From Paractinoplanes toevensis (GTDB lineage Bacteria > Actinomycetota > Actinomycetes > Mycobacteriales > Micromonosporaceae), in NCBI RefSeq assembly GCF_018332695.1, contig NZ_BOQN01000066.1:62001-126000 (forward strand): DNA of 64,000 nucleotides. The letters are read 5' to 3'. This document shows positions 26,876 to 35,504 of this stretch, piece by piece; the stretch's first letter is position 1; each line of letters opens with the position of its first letter. The position numbers and the translations under genes were made by a program. Under the pieces are notes generated by a model that did not search any database, had not been told where the DNA came from, and saw only the letters and a list, made by a program, of their open reading frames with translations.

Positions 26876-27031
26876 ATGAAGAAGGCCGTCGGCTGGATCG
26901 TGCTCATCCTGCTGATCTTCTACATCGGCACCAATCCCGGCCCCGCCGCCGACATCGCCCAGAGCCTGGGTGACGGGATAGCGGAGGCGTTCCGGGGCAT
27001 CGGCACGTTCTTCCAAGACCTGGCCAATTGA
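26876..27031 (+). CDS. 51-residue membrane peptide
   Basis: This short ORF begins MKKAVGWIVLILLIFYIGT, giving one TM helix (about residues 5-19), then a small amphipathic C-terminal part (GDGIAEAFRGIGTFFQDL). GAAGGGGG lies just upstream of the ATG, a good ribosome site. Composition and start site support a real gene. The layout of one TM helix followed by DIA..GDG and FRGIGTF resembles small uncharacterised actinobacterial membrane proteins as I remember them, without any search. It lies 38 bp before the PfkB gene. The function is unknown. Confidence 0.7.
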   Translation: MKKAVGWIVLILLIFYIGTNPGPAADIAQSLGDGIAEAFRGIGTFFQDLAN

Positions 27032-27068
27032 CCCGGTCGCTCGGCTCCCGTCGCGCGGGGACGACCCC

Positions 27069-27935
27069 GTGACCCGGCTGCTGTGCGTCGGGCTGGCCAC
27101 CGTGGATCTGGTCTATGCGGTCGACCACATCCCGGCGGCGGACGAGAAGGCGCAGGCCACCGGCTTCGAGGTGGCGGCGGGCGGGCCGGCCGCGAACGCC
27201 GCGGTCACGGCGGCCGCACTGGGCGCGGACGTCACCCTGGTCACCGCGGTCGGCGCGCATCCACTGGGCGACCTCATCCGCTCAGACCTGCAAAACCATG
27301 GCGTACGAGTTATGGATGTCTCGCCCGAGAGCTCCGCACCGCCACCCGTCTCCGCCATAACCGTGCTCGCCGGAACCGGTCAGCGGACGATCGTCAGCCG
27401 CAACGCCGGCGACGTCCTGGTCCGCGTACCGCAAGGGGGTCTGCCCGATGCCGACCTGACGTTGGTCGACGGGCATCATCCCGCGCTGGCCGTCGCGGCG
27501 GCGCGCAGCGCCCGCCGCCTGGTCGTCGACGCCGGCACCTGGCGCCCGGTCTTCGCCGAGATCTTCCCGTTCGCCGAGGTGGTGGCCGCGTCGGCAGCGT
27601 TCCGGCACCCGGCCGAGGCCGCACCCACCGACGAGGCCCTGGCCGCCGCGATCGGTGCACCGCACGTGCTGGTCACCCACGGCCCCGAGCCGGTCCGCTG
27701 GTTCAGCGGCACCCGCTCCGGCGCGATCCCGGTGCCGGCGGTGACCGCGGTCGACACCGCCGGCGCCGGCGACGCGTTCCACGGCGCGCTGGCAGTGGCC
27801 TTGACCGGCGACCCCCCTCACCCCGACAAATCCGATTTATCGGATTTCATCGTGTTCGCCGTGCGGGTGGCCGGCGTTCGGGTGGCGCACGCCGGGCCGC
27901 GAGCGTGGCTCGCGGCCCTCCCCCGGCCGGGCTGA
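27069..27935 (+). CDS. PfkB-family carbohydrate kinase
   Basis: A 288-residue sugar or nucleoside kinase of the ribokinase family. The N-terminal GLATVDLVY and GGPAANAAVTAAALG segments form the substrate lid region, and the signature DTAGAGDAF is at 229-237 with the catalytic Asp at 235. It phosphorylates a sugar-like alcohol with ATP in the cytoplasm. The lack of a linked transporter or aldolase leaves the sugar unknown. The start is GTG 27069. The gene converges on htpG across 47 bp of GCCGGC-rich sequence. Confidence 0.92.
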   Translation: MTRLLCVGLATVDLVYAVDHIPAADEKAQATGFEVAAGGPAANAAVTAAALGADVTLVTAVGAHPLGDLIRSDLQNHGVRVMDVSPESSAPPPVSAITVLAGTGQRTIVSRNAGDVLVRVPQGGLPDADLTLVDGHHPALAVAAARSARRLVVDAGTWRPVFAEIFPFAEVVAASAAFRHPAEAAPTDEALAAAIGAPHVLVTHGPEPVRWFSGTRSGAIPVPAVTAVDTAGAGDAFHGALAVALTGDPPHPDKSDLSDFIVFAVRVAGVRVAHAGPRAWLAALPRPG

Positions 27936-27982
27936 GCCGGCCGAAACGCCGGCGCCGACGCCGGCCCGAACGTCGGCCCCGG

Positions 27983-29824
27983 TCAGACCGTCTTCGCGAG
28001 GCGGTCGGCGAGCAGTTTGGCGAAGCGGGCCGGGTCCTCCAGGTCACCGCCCTCGGCGAGCAGGGCCGTCCCGTACAGCAGCTCGGCCGTGTCCGGCAGG
28101 GCCGGGTCGTCGGCGCCGCGCTCGTGCGCCTCGCGCAAGCTGCTGACCAGGGCGTGGTTCGGGTTGAGCTCGAGGATGCGCTTGACCCGCGGGCCCTCCT
28201 GGCCCATCGCCCGGTACATCTTCTCCAGCGCCGGCGTGATGTCGTCGGTGTCGCTGACCAGGCAGGCCGCGCTGGTGGTGAGCCGGTGCGACAGGCGGAC
28301 GTCCTTGACCTGCTCGTCCAGCTTCTCCTTGAGGAAGGTCAGCAGCGGCGCGAAGTCGCCCTCGGGCTCCGGCTCCTCGGCGTCCTTGGGCAGGTCGACG
28401 CTGCCGCGGGCGATCGACTGCAGCTTCTTGCCGTCGTAGTCGGGGACCGCCTCGACCCAGATCTCGTCGACCGGGTCGGTGAGGATCAGCACCTCGTAGC
28501 CCTGCGCCTGGAACGCCTCCATGTGCGGGGAGTTCTCGACCTGGGAGCGGGAGTCGCCGGTCAGGTAGTAGATCTCCTCCTGGCCCTCCTTCATCCGCTC
28601 CACGTAGGCGGCCAGGGTGGTCGGCTCGGTGCCGGCCGTGGACGAGAACGTGGCAACGTCGAGGATGGCCTTCTGGTTGTCCGGGTCGTTGAGCAGCCCC
28701 TCCTTGAGGGCCTTGCCGAACTCCCGCCAGAACGTGGCGTACTTCTCGGCGTTGTTGTTCAGCAGGTCCTTGATCGTCGACAGCACCTTCTTGACCAGCC
28801 GGCGGCGGATCATCTGGATGTGCCGGTCCTGCTGGAGGATCTCCCGGGAGATGTTCAGCGACAGGTCGGCCGCGTCCACCACGCCCTTGACGAAGCGCAG
28901 GTAGTCGGGGATCAGCTCCTTGCCGTCGTCCATGATGAAGACGCGCTTGACGTACAGCTGCAGGCCGCGCCGCGAGTCACGCTGGAAGAGGTCGTGCGGC
29001 GCCCGCGAGGGCAGGAAGAGCAGCGCTTCGTACTCGAAGGTGCCCTCCGCCTTCATGTTGATGATCTCGAGCGGGTCGCTCCAGTCGTGGCTGATGTGCC
29101 GGTAGAACTGGTTGTACTCCTCGTCGGTCACCTCGGAACGCGGCCGCGCCCAGAGCGCCTTCATGGAATTAAGCGTCTCGACCTGCTCGCCGGAGAGCAT
29201 CCTGATCGGGAACGAGATGAAGTCGGAGTACCGCTTGACGATCTCCTTGATCTTCCGCTCGTCGGCGTAGTCGTAGAGCGCGTCCTCCTCGTCCTTCGGG
29301 CGAAGGTGGACGGTCACGGTGGTGCCGACCGGCACGTCGGGAGCGTCGTCGATGGTGAAGGTGCCCTCGCCGGCCGACTCCCAGCGGGTGCCGTGGCCCT
29401 CGGTGCCGGCCTTGCGGGTCACCAGCTCGACCCGGTCGGCGACCATGAACGTCGAGTAGAACCCCACGCCGAACTGGCCGATCAGCTCGGGCGACTCCTT
29501 GGCCTCCCTGAGCTTGGTGAGCAGCTCCGCCGTACCCGATTTGGCGATCGTGCCGATGAGGTCGACCACCTCCTCGTGGGTCATCCCGATGCCGTTGTCG
29601 CGGACCGTGAGGGTCCGCGCCTCGCTGTCGGCCTCGATCTCGATGTGCAGATCGGAGGTGTCCGCCTCGAGCCCGTCCTGAAGGGTGGCCAGACGCAGCT
29701 TGTCCAGCGCGTCGGACGCGTTCGAGATCAGCTCTCGCAGGAAGATGTCCTTGTTCGAATAGATCGAATGGACCATCAACTGCAGAAGTTGCCGAGCCTC
29801 GGCCTGGAACTCCAACGTCTCCAT
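27983..29824 (-). CDS. htpG: Hsp90-family chaperone HtpG
   Basis: A 613-residue bacterial Hsp90. The N-terminal GHKL ATPase shows LRELISNASDALDKLR (with the catalytic Glu and Mg-binding Asn), DNGIGM and GQFGVGFYS. The middle domain has the SRAPHDLF and RVFIMDDGKELIPDYLRF segments, and the C-terminal dimerisation domain is complete. It is a cytoplasmic homodimer that remodels client proteins with ATP. Much longer in-frame sequence upstream is antisense to the neighbouring membrane gene and is excluded; ATG 29824 (METLEFQAEARQLL) matches the family start. Confidence 0.97.
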   Translation of the reverse strand: METLEFQAEARQLLQLMVHSIYSNKDIFLRELISNASDALDKLRLATLQDGLEADTSDLHIEIEADSEARTLTVRDNGIGMTHEEVVDLIGTIAKSGTAELLTKLREAKESPELIGQFGVGFYSTFMVADRVELVTRKAGTEGHGTRWESAGEGTFTIDDAPDVPVGTTVTVHLRPKDEEDALYDYADERKIKEIVKRYSDFISFPIRMLSGEQVETLNSMKALWARPRSEVTDEEYNQFYRHISHDWSDPLEIINMKAEGTFEYEALLFLPSRAPHDLFQRDSRRGLQLYVKRVFIMDDGKELIPDYLRFVKGVVDAADLSLNISREILQQDRHIQMIRRRLVKKVLSTIKDLLNNNAEKYATFWREFGKALKEGLLNDPDNQKAILDVATFSSTAGTEPTTLAAYVERMKEGQEEIYYLTGDSRSQVENSPHMEAFQAQGYEVLILTDPVDEIWVEAVPDYDGKKLQSIARGSVDLPKDAEEPEPEGDFAPLLTFLKEKLDEQVKDVRLSHRLTTSAACLVSDTDDITPALEKMYRAMGQEGPRVKRILELNPNHALVSSLREAHERGADDPALPDTAELLYGTALLAEGGDLEDPARFAKLLADRLAKTV

Positions 29825-29856
29825 TCCCCGCACTCCCAAAAGGTCGCCGACAGTTG

Positions 29857-30840
29857 TCACTCGCCCAGATCGTATGACCTCAGCGTCACGACCCCGGCAC
29901 CGGCCGGGGTTCTGCCCTCCCGGGTGATCACGTGGCGCGCCTCCAGGACGAGCAGCAGGACGGCGGCCAGCGCGAACACCACGTGACTGACGAGGATCAG
30001 GGATTCCGGCGCGTCGATGACCGGATTCATGGTGAAGCTGTGCCAGGCGTACGTCAGCAGACCGCCGGCCGCGAGGGCCAGGCGATGCCGGCCGTCCCAG
30101 CCGGGCCGGCGCGACCAGCGCACCACCGCCACGACGATCGCGGCCAGCACGGCCAGGACCACCGGGACGCCGATCCCCCACGGCAGCGGATCGATCGCGG
30201 AGAGCACGCCGCCGCCGGCCAGCGCCACGATCAGCACCAGCCAGGGCGACGGAACCGGGCCGTCCTGCGCACCGAGGCGGGCCGGGACCCGGAAGGCCGC
30301 CACCACCAGCAGGACCACGACGACGACGGTGACCGCCAACTGAGCCGGGCGGGCCATGAAGTGGCCGTCGGCGTAGGAGACGGCGAACGTCCCGGCCGCG
30401 CCGAGCACGGCCAGCCCGATGGCCACGGCGAAACCGCGGGTACGCAGCCACGGCTCGGTGCGGCGGCTGGTCCACTCCTCCACCAGGGCGATCGGCACGC
30501 TCATGCTGAAGATGGTGTGGATGGCCAGGACGAACAGGGTCCACGGGATCGAGATGCCCAGGGACGGGACGAAGCCGTGCTCGAGCAGGTGGGCGTGCGC
30601 GTAGTCCGGGTTGAACAGGGACTGCGTCTCCAGGCCCTCCTCGAGCACCCCGTAGGCGAGGGCCAGCAGCAGGATGGTCGGCCAGCCGCGCCCGGTCCGC
30701 CGGGTCAGCTCGCGGATCACGATGGCGGCGCCGCCGTAGGCGGGCGCCAGCAGGAACAGGAACGGCAGCTGGGCGAGCGTGAAGTCACCCAGCAGGAACT
30801 CGGCCACCAGTGGTGACAGGAAGAACAGCGCGATGGACAT
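29857..30840 (-). CDS. Polytopic membrane protein, unknown function
   Basis: A 327-residue protein with about nine hydrophobic segments and little extramembrane sequence. A conserved-looking loop, YGVLEEGLETQSLFNPDY, with paired glutamates between helices recalls CPBP-type intramembrane enzymes, but the second histidine motif of that family is not evident, so I do not assign it. The ATG at 30840 (MSIALFFLSP) is preferred over 30873. It ends 32 bp upstream of htpG in the same direction and could share its transcript. Confidence 0.75.
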   Translation of the reverse strand: MSIALFFLSPLVAEFLLGDFTLAQLPFLFLLAPAYGGAAIVIRELTRRTGRGWPTILLLALAYGVLEEGLETQSLFNPDYAHAHLLEHGFVPSLGISIPWTLFVLAIHTIFSMSVPIALVEEWTSRRTEPWLRTRGFAVAIGLAVLGAAGTFAVSYADGHFMARPAQLAVTVVVVVLLVVAAFRVPARLGAQDGPVPSPWLVLIVALAGGGVLSAIDPLPWGIGVPVVLAVLAAIVVAVVRWSRRPGWDGRHRLALAAGGLLTYAWHSFTMNPVIDAPESLILVSHVVFALAAVLLLVLEARHVITREGRTPAGAGVVTLRSYDLGE

Positions 30841-30885
30841 GGTTCGATGTTCGGCCCGCCCGGCGCGGATCATCCGGGCCTTTTG

Positions 30886-31779
30886 TCATGGCCGCCCGGT
30901 GACATCCGGACGGTATCCGAGAAACGTCGTGATCTCGGAGATCAGCTCGTCGCCGAACTCGAAGACCAGCAGCGCGAACCGCTCGTACGACCCACCCGGC
31001 CCGGTCGGCCGCTCCTGCCAGAGGGCCGGCCCGCCGTTGGCCGTCACCGGCACCAGCCGGGCACCGTGGCACGACCCGTCGGAGCCGGCGAACGCGGCCG
31101 CCACCGCGGCGCGGCCCCGGATCCACCAGGTGAACGGCGGCATCGAGTTGATCACGTCGTCCTGCAGGAGGGCGACCAGCGCGGCGATGTCGTCCCGGTG
31201 GAAGGCGTCGGCGTACCGCTCGACCAGGGCCAGCTTGGCCTCGTCGGACAGCGGGCCGGGCGGCGCCGGGTCGGCCTTGCGCAGCGCGGCGCGGGCCCGC
31301 TGCAGGGCGCTGGTCACCGACGGCACGGTGGTGTCGAGCAGCACGGCGACCTCGTCGGCGGGCCAGCAGAACACGTCCCGCAGGATGAGCACGGCCCGCT
31401 GGCGGGCCGGCAGGTGCTGCAACGCGGCGACGAACGCGAGCCGCACGGAGTCGCGCCGCACCGCGGTCTCGGCCGGGTCGCCCAGGATGGGCAGCACCCA
31501 GGTCGTCTCCGGCAGCGGGGTGCCGAGGGTCAGGTCGGCCTCGAAATCGACCGGGCGGGCCCGCCGCCGGGCCGACCGCAGCATGTCGAGGCACACGTTG
31601 GTGGCGATCCGATAGACCCAGGTGCGCAGCGAACCGCGCGCCGGGTCGTAGTCACCGCCGTGCTTCCAGGCGCGCAGCAGCGCCTCCTGGGCCGCGTCCT
31701 CCGCCTCGTAGGGCGAGCCGAGCATGCGGTAGGCGAACCCGACGAGCTCGGGCCGCAAGGCCGCCAGCTGTGCCTCCAT
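30886..31779 (-). CDS. ECF sigma factor, TIGR02960-like, with SnoaL-type extension
   Basis: A 297-residue sigma factor. Region 2 is ELVGFAYRMLGSPYEAEDAAQEALLRAW, with RTWVYRIATNVCLDMLR following. Region 4 is LPARQRAVLILRDVFCWPADEVAVLL. The C-terminal 120 residues (VERYADAFHRDDIAALVALLQDDV and PPFTWWIRG) form an NTF2/SnoaL-like extension as in the TIGR02960 group, which has no partner anti-sigma factor. ATG 31779 follows the family start. It ends 11 bp after the stop of the upstream serine hydrolase gene, so the two may be cotranscribed. The target genes are unknown. Confidence 0.92.
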   Translation of the reverse strand: MEAQLAALRPELVGFAYRMLGSPYEAEDAAQEALLRAWKHGGDYDPARGSLRTWVYRIATNVCLDMLRSARRRARPVDFEADLTLGTPLPETTWVLPILGDPAETAVRRDSVRLAFVAALQHLPARQRAVLILRDVFCWPADEVAVLLDTTVPSVTSALQRARAALRKADPAPPGPLSDEAKLALVERYADAFHRDDIAALVALLQDDVINSMPPFTWWIRGRAAVAAAFAGSDGSCHGARLVPVTANGGPALWQERPTGPGGSYERFALLVFEFGDELISEITTFLGYRPDVTGRP

Positions 31780-31790
31780 GGTCGGAGAAG

Positions 31791-32852
31791 CTACCCCAGC
31801 ACGGCGTCGCTGACCGCACACTGATGCGGCCCGCCACCGAGCCTGTTGGTCAGGTAGGCCACGACGAGCCGCCGCTCCGGGTCGGCCCACCCGAAACAGA
31901 CGTTCGACCCGTTATGCCCGAAGGCCAGGCGACTCGACCGGCTGCCGATGAACCGCATCCGCCCCGGATAGCCGAGCTGGAAGCCTTCCGACCAGCGGAT
32001 CGGCGTCCCGGAGACCCGGTCGGTCTCGCCCTCGCTGGTCGGCGTGGTCGCGTCCCGCCAGCTCCCGTCGTCGAGCAGTGACTGATAGAAGGCGGCCAGA
32101 TCCCGCGCGGTGCTGGAGACGGTCGCCGCCGGGATCACCGCGTCGCGCACCGACCGCCGGTTGAACAGCGCCCGCGGCACCACCGGCCCGCCGCGCAGCG
32201 GCACCCGCGACCCCGGCGCCCCGAGCCGCGAGTGCCGCATCCCGGCCGGTGCGAACACCTCGTCGCGAAACAGGTCGGGCAGCGGCCGTCCGGTGACCCG
32301 CCGCACCACCTCGCCGAGCAGAAACCCGTGGCTGAGCACGTGGTAGGCGCACACCGCGCCGGGCGCGCTGTGCGGCCGCGCCCGCGCCAGGGCGCGGACC
32401 GACCGATCCCACCGGGTGGCGATCAACGCATCACCGCGGACGCTTCTGACGTACGGGAGTCCGGACCGATGCCGGAGCACGTGCCGGACGGTGATCCCGT
32501 CCTTGCCGTGCTCGGCGAACGCGGGCCAGTGCCGCGCGATCGGGTCGTCCAGGCTCAGCGCACCCTGCCCGGCGAGCCGGTGCACCAGCATGGCCAGGAC
32601 CGGTTTCCCCGCCGAGAACAGCACGAACGGGGTGTCCGGGCCGACGCCCCAGGCCCGGTCGAGCACCACCTCACCGTCGCGCAGCACGCACAACTGGGCG
32701 AGCGCCCCGTTCTCCTCGACCAGCTCCACCACCCGCCGGAGGTCCACGATGTTCCAGGCTAATCGCGCGGCGTTTCCGGTTGGTTCCGCCCGAGACCTCG
32801 GAAATAGCAGATCCCGGAGTTCGCCCGATCGAATCCGACAGAGCTGTTGCAT
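31791..32852 (-). CDS. Beta-lactamase-fold serine hydrolase
   Basis: A 353-residue class C beta-lactamase/esterase-like protein. The SxxK motif is SAGK with nucleophile S80 and base K83, a Tyr in AYHVLSHG takes the YxN position, and FGHNGSN supplies the HxG motif. It has no signal peptide, so a cytoplasmic esterase is more likely than an antibiotic-degrading enzyme. ATG 32852 is used; an in-frame ATG at 32909 is also open. The ECF sigma gene follows 11 bp downstream. The substrate is unknown. Confidence 0.9.
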   Translation of the reverse strand: MQQLCRIRSGELRDLLFPRSRAEPTGNAARLAWNIVDLRRVVELVEENGALAQLCVLRDGEVVLDRAWGVGPDTPFVLFSAGKPVLAMLVHRLAGQGALSLDDPIARHWPAFAEHGKDGITVRHVLRHRSGLPYVRSVRGDALIATRWDRSVRALARARPHSAPGAVCAYHVLSHGFLLGEVVRRVTGRPLPDLFRDEVFAPAGMRHSRLGAPGSRVPLRGGPVVPRALFNRRSVRDAVIPAATVSSTARDLAAFYQSLLDDGSWRDATTPTSEGETDRVSGTPIRWSEGFQLGYPGRMRFIGSRSSRLAFGHNGSNVCFGWADPERRLVVAYLTNRLGGGPHQCAVSDAVLG

Positions 32853-32927
32853 CGACGGTTCTTTCGGTGTCTGATGCGATGGGCGTGGTCGTGGTCGAGT
32901 GGCCGCCACCGCACGTCCACGGCCGCG

Positions 32928-34103
32928 TCACTCATCGGCGTCGGCGCGGCCGAGCAGGAAGCGTCGCTCGGCCGCGTTCGCGGTCAGTTCGGCGGCGCGG
33001 CGGAACTCGGCGGCCGCCTCGACCCGCCGGCCGAGCCGATGCAGAAGTTCGGCGCGCACGACATGCCACACGTGATGCCCGGCTATAGAAATCAGCCCGT
33101 CGACGATCCGCAACGCCGGTCCGGGCCCGGCCACCTCGGCGACCGCGACCGCCCGGTGCAGGGCCACCACCGAGGTGGGCGTGAACGCGAGAAGCTGGTC
33201 GTAGAGGGCGAGCACCTGCCGCCAGTCGGTCACCCCGTCGGCGTGCACGGCGTTGATCGCGGCCTGGATCTGGTAGGGGCCCGGTTGCCCGCGGCGCAGG
33301 CAGCCGCGCACCAGCGCCTGCCCCTCGGCGATCAGCTCCCGGTCCCACCGCCCGCGGTCCTGCTCGGCCAGCGGCACCGGATCGCCGCCGGCGCTGACCC
33401 GGGCGGACCGCCGCGACTCGATGAGCAGCATCAGCGCGAGCAGGCCGCGAGCCTCCGGCTCGTCCGGCATCAGAACCACGAGGAGGCGGGCCAGGCGGAT
33501 CGCTTCCGCCGTCATTTCGGTACGGGTGACCAGCGCTCCACCGCTCGGGGCGTACCCCTCGTTGAAGATCAGATAGAGCACCGCGAGGACGGCGCCGAGC
33601 CGGGCCGGCAGGTCCGCGTCCCGGGGCACCCGATAGGGAATGCCGGCGTCCCGGATCTTGGCTTTCGCCCGGGAGATGCGCTGCGCCATGGTCGCCTCGG
33701 GCACCAGGAACGCCCGGGCGATCTCGCCGGTGCCGAGCCCGCCGAGCAGCCGCAGGGTGAGCGCCACCCGGTACGCGGGCGCCAGCGCCGGATGACAGCA
33801 CGTGAAGATCAGCCGAAGCATGTCGTCCGGCTCCTCGGTCACCGCGGTGTCCACCGTCGCGCTCGCCTCCCGCACGGGCCGCTCCGATTCGCGGCGCAGG
33901 TGGTCGATCGCCCGGTTCCGGGCGGTCGTGATGATCCAGCCGGCCGGGCTGGGCGGGATGCCCAGCTCCGGCCAGCGCCGCACGGCGGTGACGAACGCGT
34001 CCTGCACCGCTTCCTCGGCGAGCCCGATGTCGCCGAAGTACCGGACCAGCACGGCGACGGCCCGGCCGTACTCGGCGCGGAAGATCCGCTCGATGTCGGT
34101 CAC
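32928..34103 (-). CDS. ECF42-family RNA polymerase sigma factor
   Basis: A 391-residue sigma factor. Regions 2 and 4 (LVRYFGDIGLAEEAVQDAF; LTLRLLGGLGTGEIARAFLV) are followed by a long helical C-terminal extension with TPR-like character (FNEGYAPSGG, LVRGCLRRGQPGPYQIQAAI), the hallmark of ECF42. In this family the extension replaces an anti-sigma factor and the gene is almost always next to a DGPF/YCII gene. Here the GTG start at 34103 overlaps that gene's stop as GTGA, so the pair is translationally coupled. Confidence 0.93.
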   Translation of the reverse strand: MTDIERIFRAEYGRAVAVLVRYFGDIGLAEEAVQDAFVTAVRRWPELGIPPSPAGWIITTARNRAIDHLRRESERPVREASATVDTAVTEEPDDMLRLIFTCCHPALAPAYRVALTLRLLGGLGTGEIARAFLVPEATMAQRISRAKAKIRDAGIPYRVPRDADLPARLGAVLAVLYLIFNEGYAPSGGALVTRTEMTAEAIRLARLLVVLMPDEPEARGLLALMLLIESRRSARVSAGGDPVPLAEQDRGRWDRELIAEGQALVRGCLRRGQPGPYQIQAAINAVHADGVTDWRQVLALYDQLLAFTPTSVVALHRAVAVAEVAGPGPALRIVDGLISIAGHHVWHVVRAELLHRLGRRVEAAAEFRRAAELTANAAERRFLLGRADADE

Positions 34104-34441
34104 TGGATCGGACGGACCTCGATCGCCAGGGGTGCGAGCACCTTCGCCATCCGCGAACCCCATTCCAGGGCACCGTCGAGATCGTCGGCCGCGATGATGG
34201 TGAAGCCGCCGAGGTGTTCCTTGCCCTCGGTGAACGGCCCGTCGGTGAGCGTCGGCTCGCCGTCGCGGTCGCGGATCACGGTGGCGCTCTCCGGCGGGTG
34301 CAGGCCGGCCGCGAAGACCCACGCTCCGGCCGCCTTCATCTCCTCGTTGAGCTTCCCGAGCCCGGCCATGATCGGCTCGAGGACCTCGGGCGGAGGCGGC
34401 GGCCCGTCGGGCTGGTAGATGCTGAGCAGGTACTGGCGCAT
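34100..34441 (-). CDS. YCII-related DGPF-domain protein, ECF42 partner
   Basis: A 113-residue YCII-like protein with the characteristic TDGPFTEGKEHLGGF motif and the MRQYLLSIYQPDGPPPP start. Such proteins are the classic targets and partners of ECF42 sigma factors; a catalytic role is suspected from the YciI His/Asp but not shown. The ATG at 34441 is the family start. The stop overlaps the sigma factor start by four bases. Confidence 0.93.
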   Translation of the reverse strand: MRQYLLSIYQPDGPPPPPEVLEPIMAGLGKLNEEMKAAGAWVFAAGLHPPESATVIRDRDGEPTLTDGPFTEGKEHLGGFTIIAADDLDGALEWGSRMAKVLAPLAIEVRPIQ

Positions 34442-34496
34442 GGTGCGCTCCCTTCCGTCACCACCCATACGAACCGGGCCCGGCCGTTCTCGACAT

Positions 34497-34859
34497 TCAG
34501 CCCCGGAGGATTTCGGCGAGCTGCCGGTGGTCGTGGTAATCCCGCGTCGCGACGATCAGCCCGTCGCGCACCCGCAGCACCTGGATGTTCTGCAACAGCC
34601 GGCCGCCGACCTCATACTTCCACTCCGCGATGACCACCTCCGGGTCGTCCGTGTCGTAGATCCGCACGTCGCGAGGTTCCAGAACGATTCGCCCGGCGTG
34701 CTGCGCGAAGTGCTCCCGGATCTGCGCACGCCCATGGATCCGGTTCGGCTGGAACGGGATCTCGACCTCCGCGTCCTCGGCGTAGAGGAGGTGCAACTCG
34801 GACCAGTCGCCGCTGCCGATCGTCGCGTTGAGCTTCTCGAAGACCTCTCGTGGCGTCAC
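34497..34859 (-). CDS. SnoaL-like (NTF2-fold) protein
   Basis: About 120 residues with NTF2-like features: an N-terminal helix (PREVFEKLNATIGSGDWSEL), EDAEVEIPFQPNRIHGRAQI, and a terminal strand IQVLRVRDGLIVATRDYHDH. The GTG at 34859 is favoured because GGGGG lies six bases upstream; in-frame ATGs at 34892 and 34889 have GGAG too close and lie inside the putative operator. It is divergent from a TetR gene and probably repressed by it. The ligand is unknown. Confidence 0.8.
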   Translation of the reverse strand: MTPREVFEKLNATIGSGDWSELHLLYAEDAEVEIPFQPNRIHGRAQIREHFAQHAGRIVLEPRDVRIYDTDDPEVVIAEWKYEVGGRLLQNIQVLRVRDGLIVATRDYHDHRQLAEILRG

Positions 34860-34891
34860 AACGAACCCCCATGGCAAAATAGAAGTCATCA

Positions 34892-34925
34892 CTCCGCTTA
34901 TCGACTATACGGAGCAGCGACTCCG
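34892..34925. promoter_or_regulatory. CTCCG/CGGAG half-sites, candidate TetR operator
   Basis: Three half-sites alternate in orientation: CTCCG 34892-34896, CGGAG 34910-34914 and CTCCG 34921-34925. They form inverted pairs with 13-bp and 6-bp spacers in the gap between the SnoaL-like gene and tetR. A TATTTT box on the minus strand (about 34878-34873) lies next to the block, so a bound repressor could hide the SnoaL promoter. Confidence 0.4.
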
Positions 34926-34949
34926 TTTACTACCCCCGCAGGGAAGGTC

Positions 34950-35504
34950 ATGACGCCACCGCGTGCCGACGCCGTCCGCAACCGGGCCCGCATCCTCGAC
35001 ACGGCCGAGCAGGTGCTGGTCGAGCACGGCACCACGGTGTCCACCGAGGAGATCGCGAAGGCCGCCGGGGTCGGCATCGGCACCCTGTTCCGCCACTTCC
35101 CGACCAAGGAGGAGCTGATCCGCGGCGTCTTCGAGGCCCGTCTCGAGCGCCTGGCCGCCGACGCCACCCGGCTGGCCACCGAGGGCGACCCGGCCACGGC
35201 GCTGCCGGCGTTCCTGCGCCAGGCGGTCGAGCAGAGCGAGGTGAAGAACGCCCTCGCCGGCATGCTCGCCTCGGCCGGCGTGGACGTGCACGAACTCTCC
35301 GGCGCCCCGCAGCGGGCACTGCGCGAGGCCCTCGGCACGCTGCTGCACAAGGCGCAGCAGGCCGGCACGGTGCGCCGCGACCTCGAGGTGCCCGAGCTGA
35401 TCGGCCTGCTGGCGGGCACGTCCAAGGCCATGGAGTACGCCGGGGACGCCGCCGGCCGGCACCGCATCCTCGCCGTGGTCCTCGACGGCCTGCGCGCGAC
35501 CTAG
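34950..35504 (+). CDS. TetR-family transcriptional regulator
   Basis: A 184-residue TetR protein with helix-turn-helix at about residues 10-55 (VSTEEIAKAAGVGIGTLFRHFPTKEEL). The C-terminal half (VHELSGAPQRALREALGTLLHKAQQAG) resembles the SbtR-like C-terminal domain seen with this type of HTH. ATG 34950 follows GGGAAGG. It is divergent from the SnoaL-like gene, its likely target. Its stop shares CTAG with the stop of the convergent grpB-type gene. Confidence 0.92.
   Translation: MTPPRADAVRNRARILDTAEQVLVEHGTTVSTEEIAKAAGVGIGTLFRHFPTKEELIRGVFEARLERLAADATRLATEGDPATALPAFLRQAVEQSEVKNALAGMLASAGVDVHELSGAPQRALREALGTLLHKAQQAGTVRRDLEVPELIGLLAGTSKAMEYAGDAAGRHRILAVVLDGLRAT

Noticed and set aside
31791..32852. 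Secreted beta-lactamase giving drug resistance
   Set aside because: No signal peptide is visible, and the motifs fit generic class C-type esterases.
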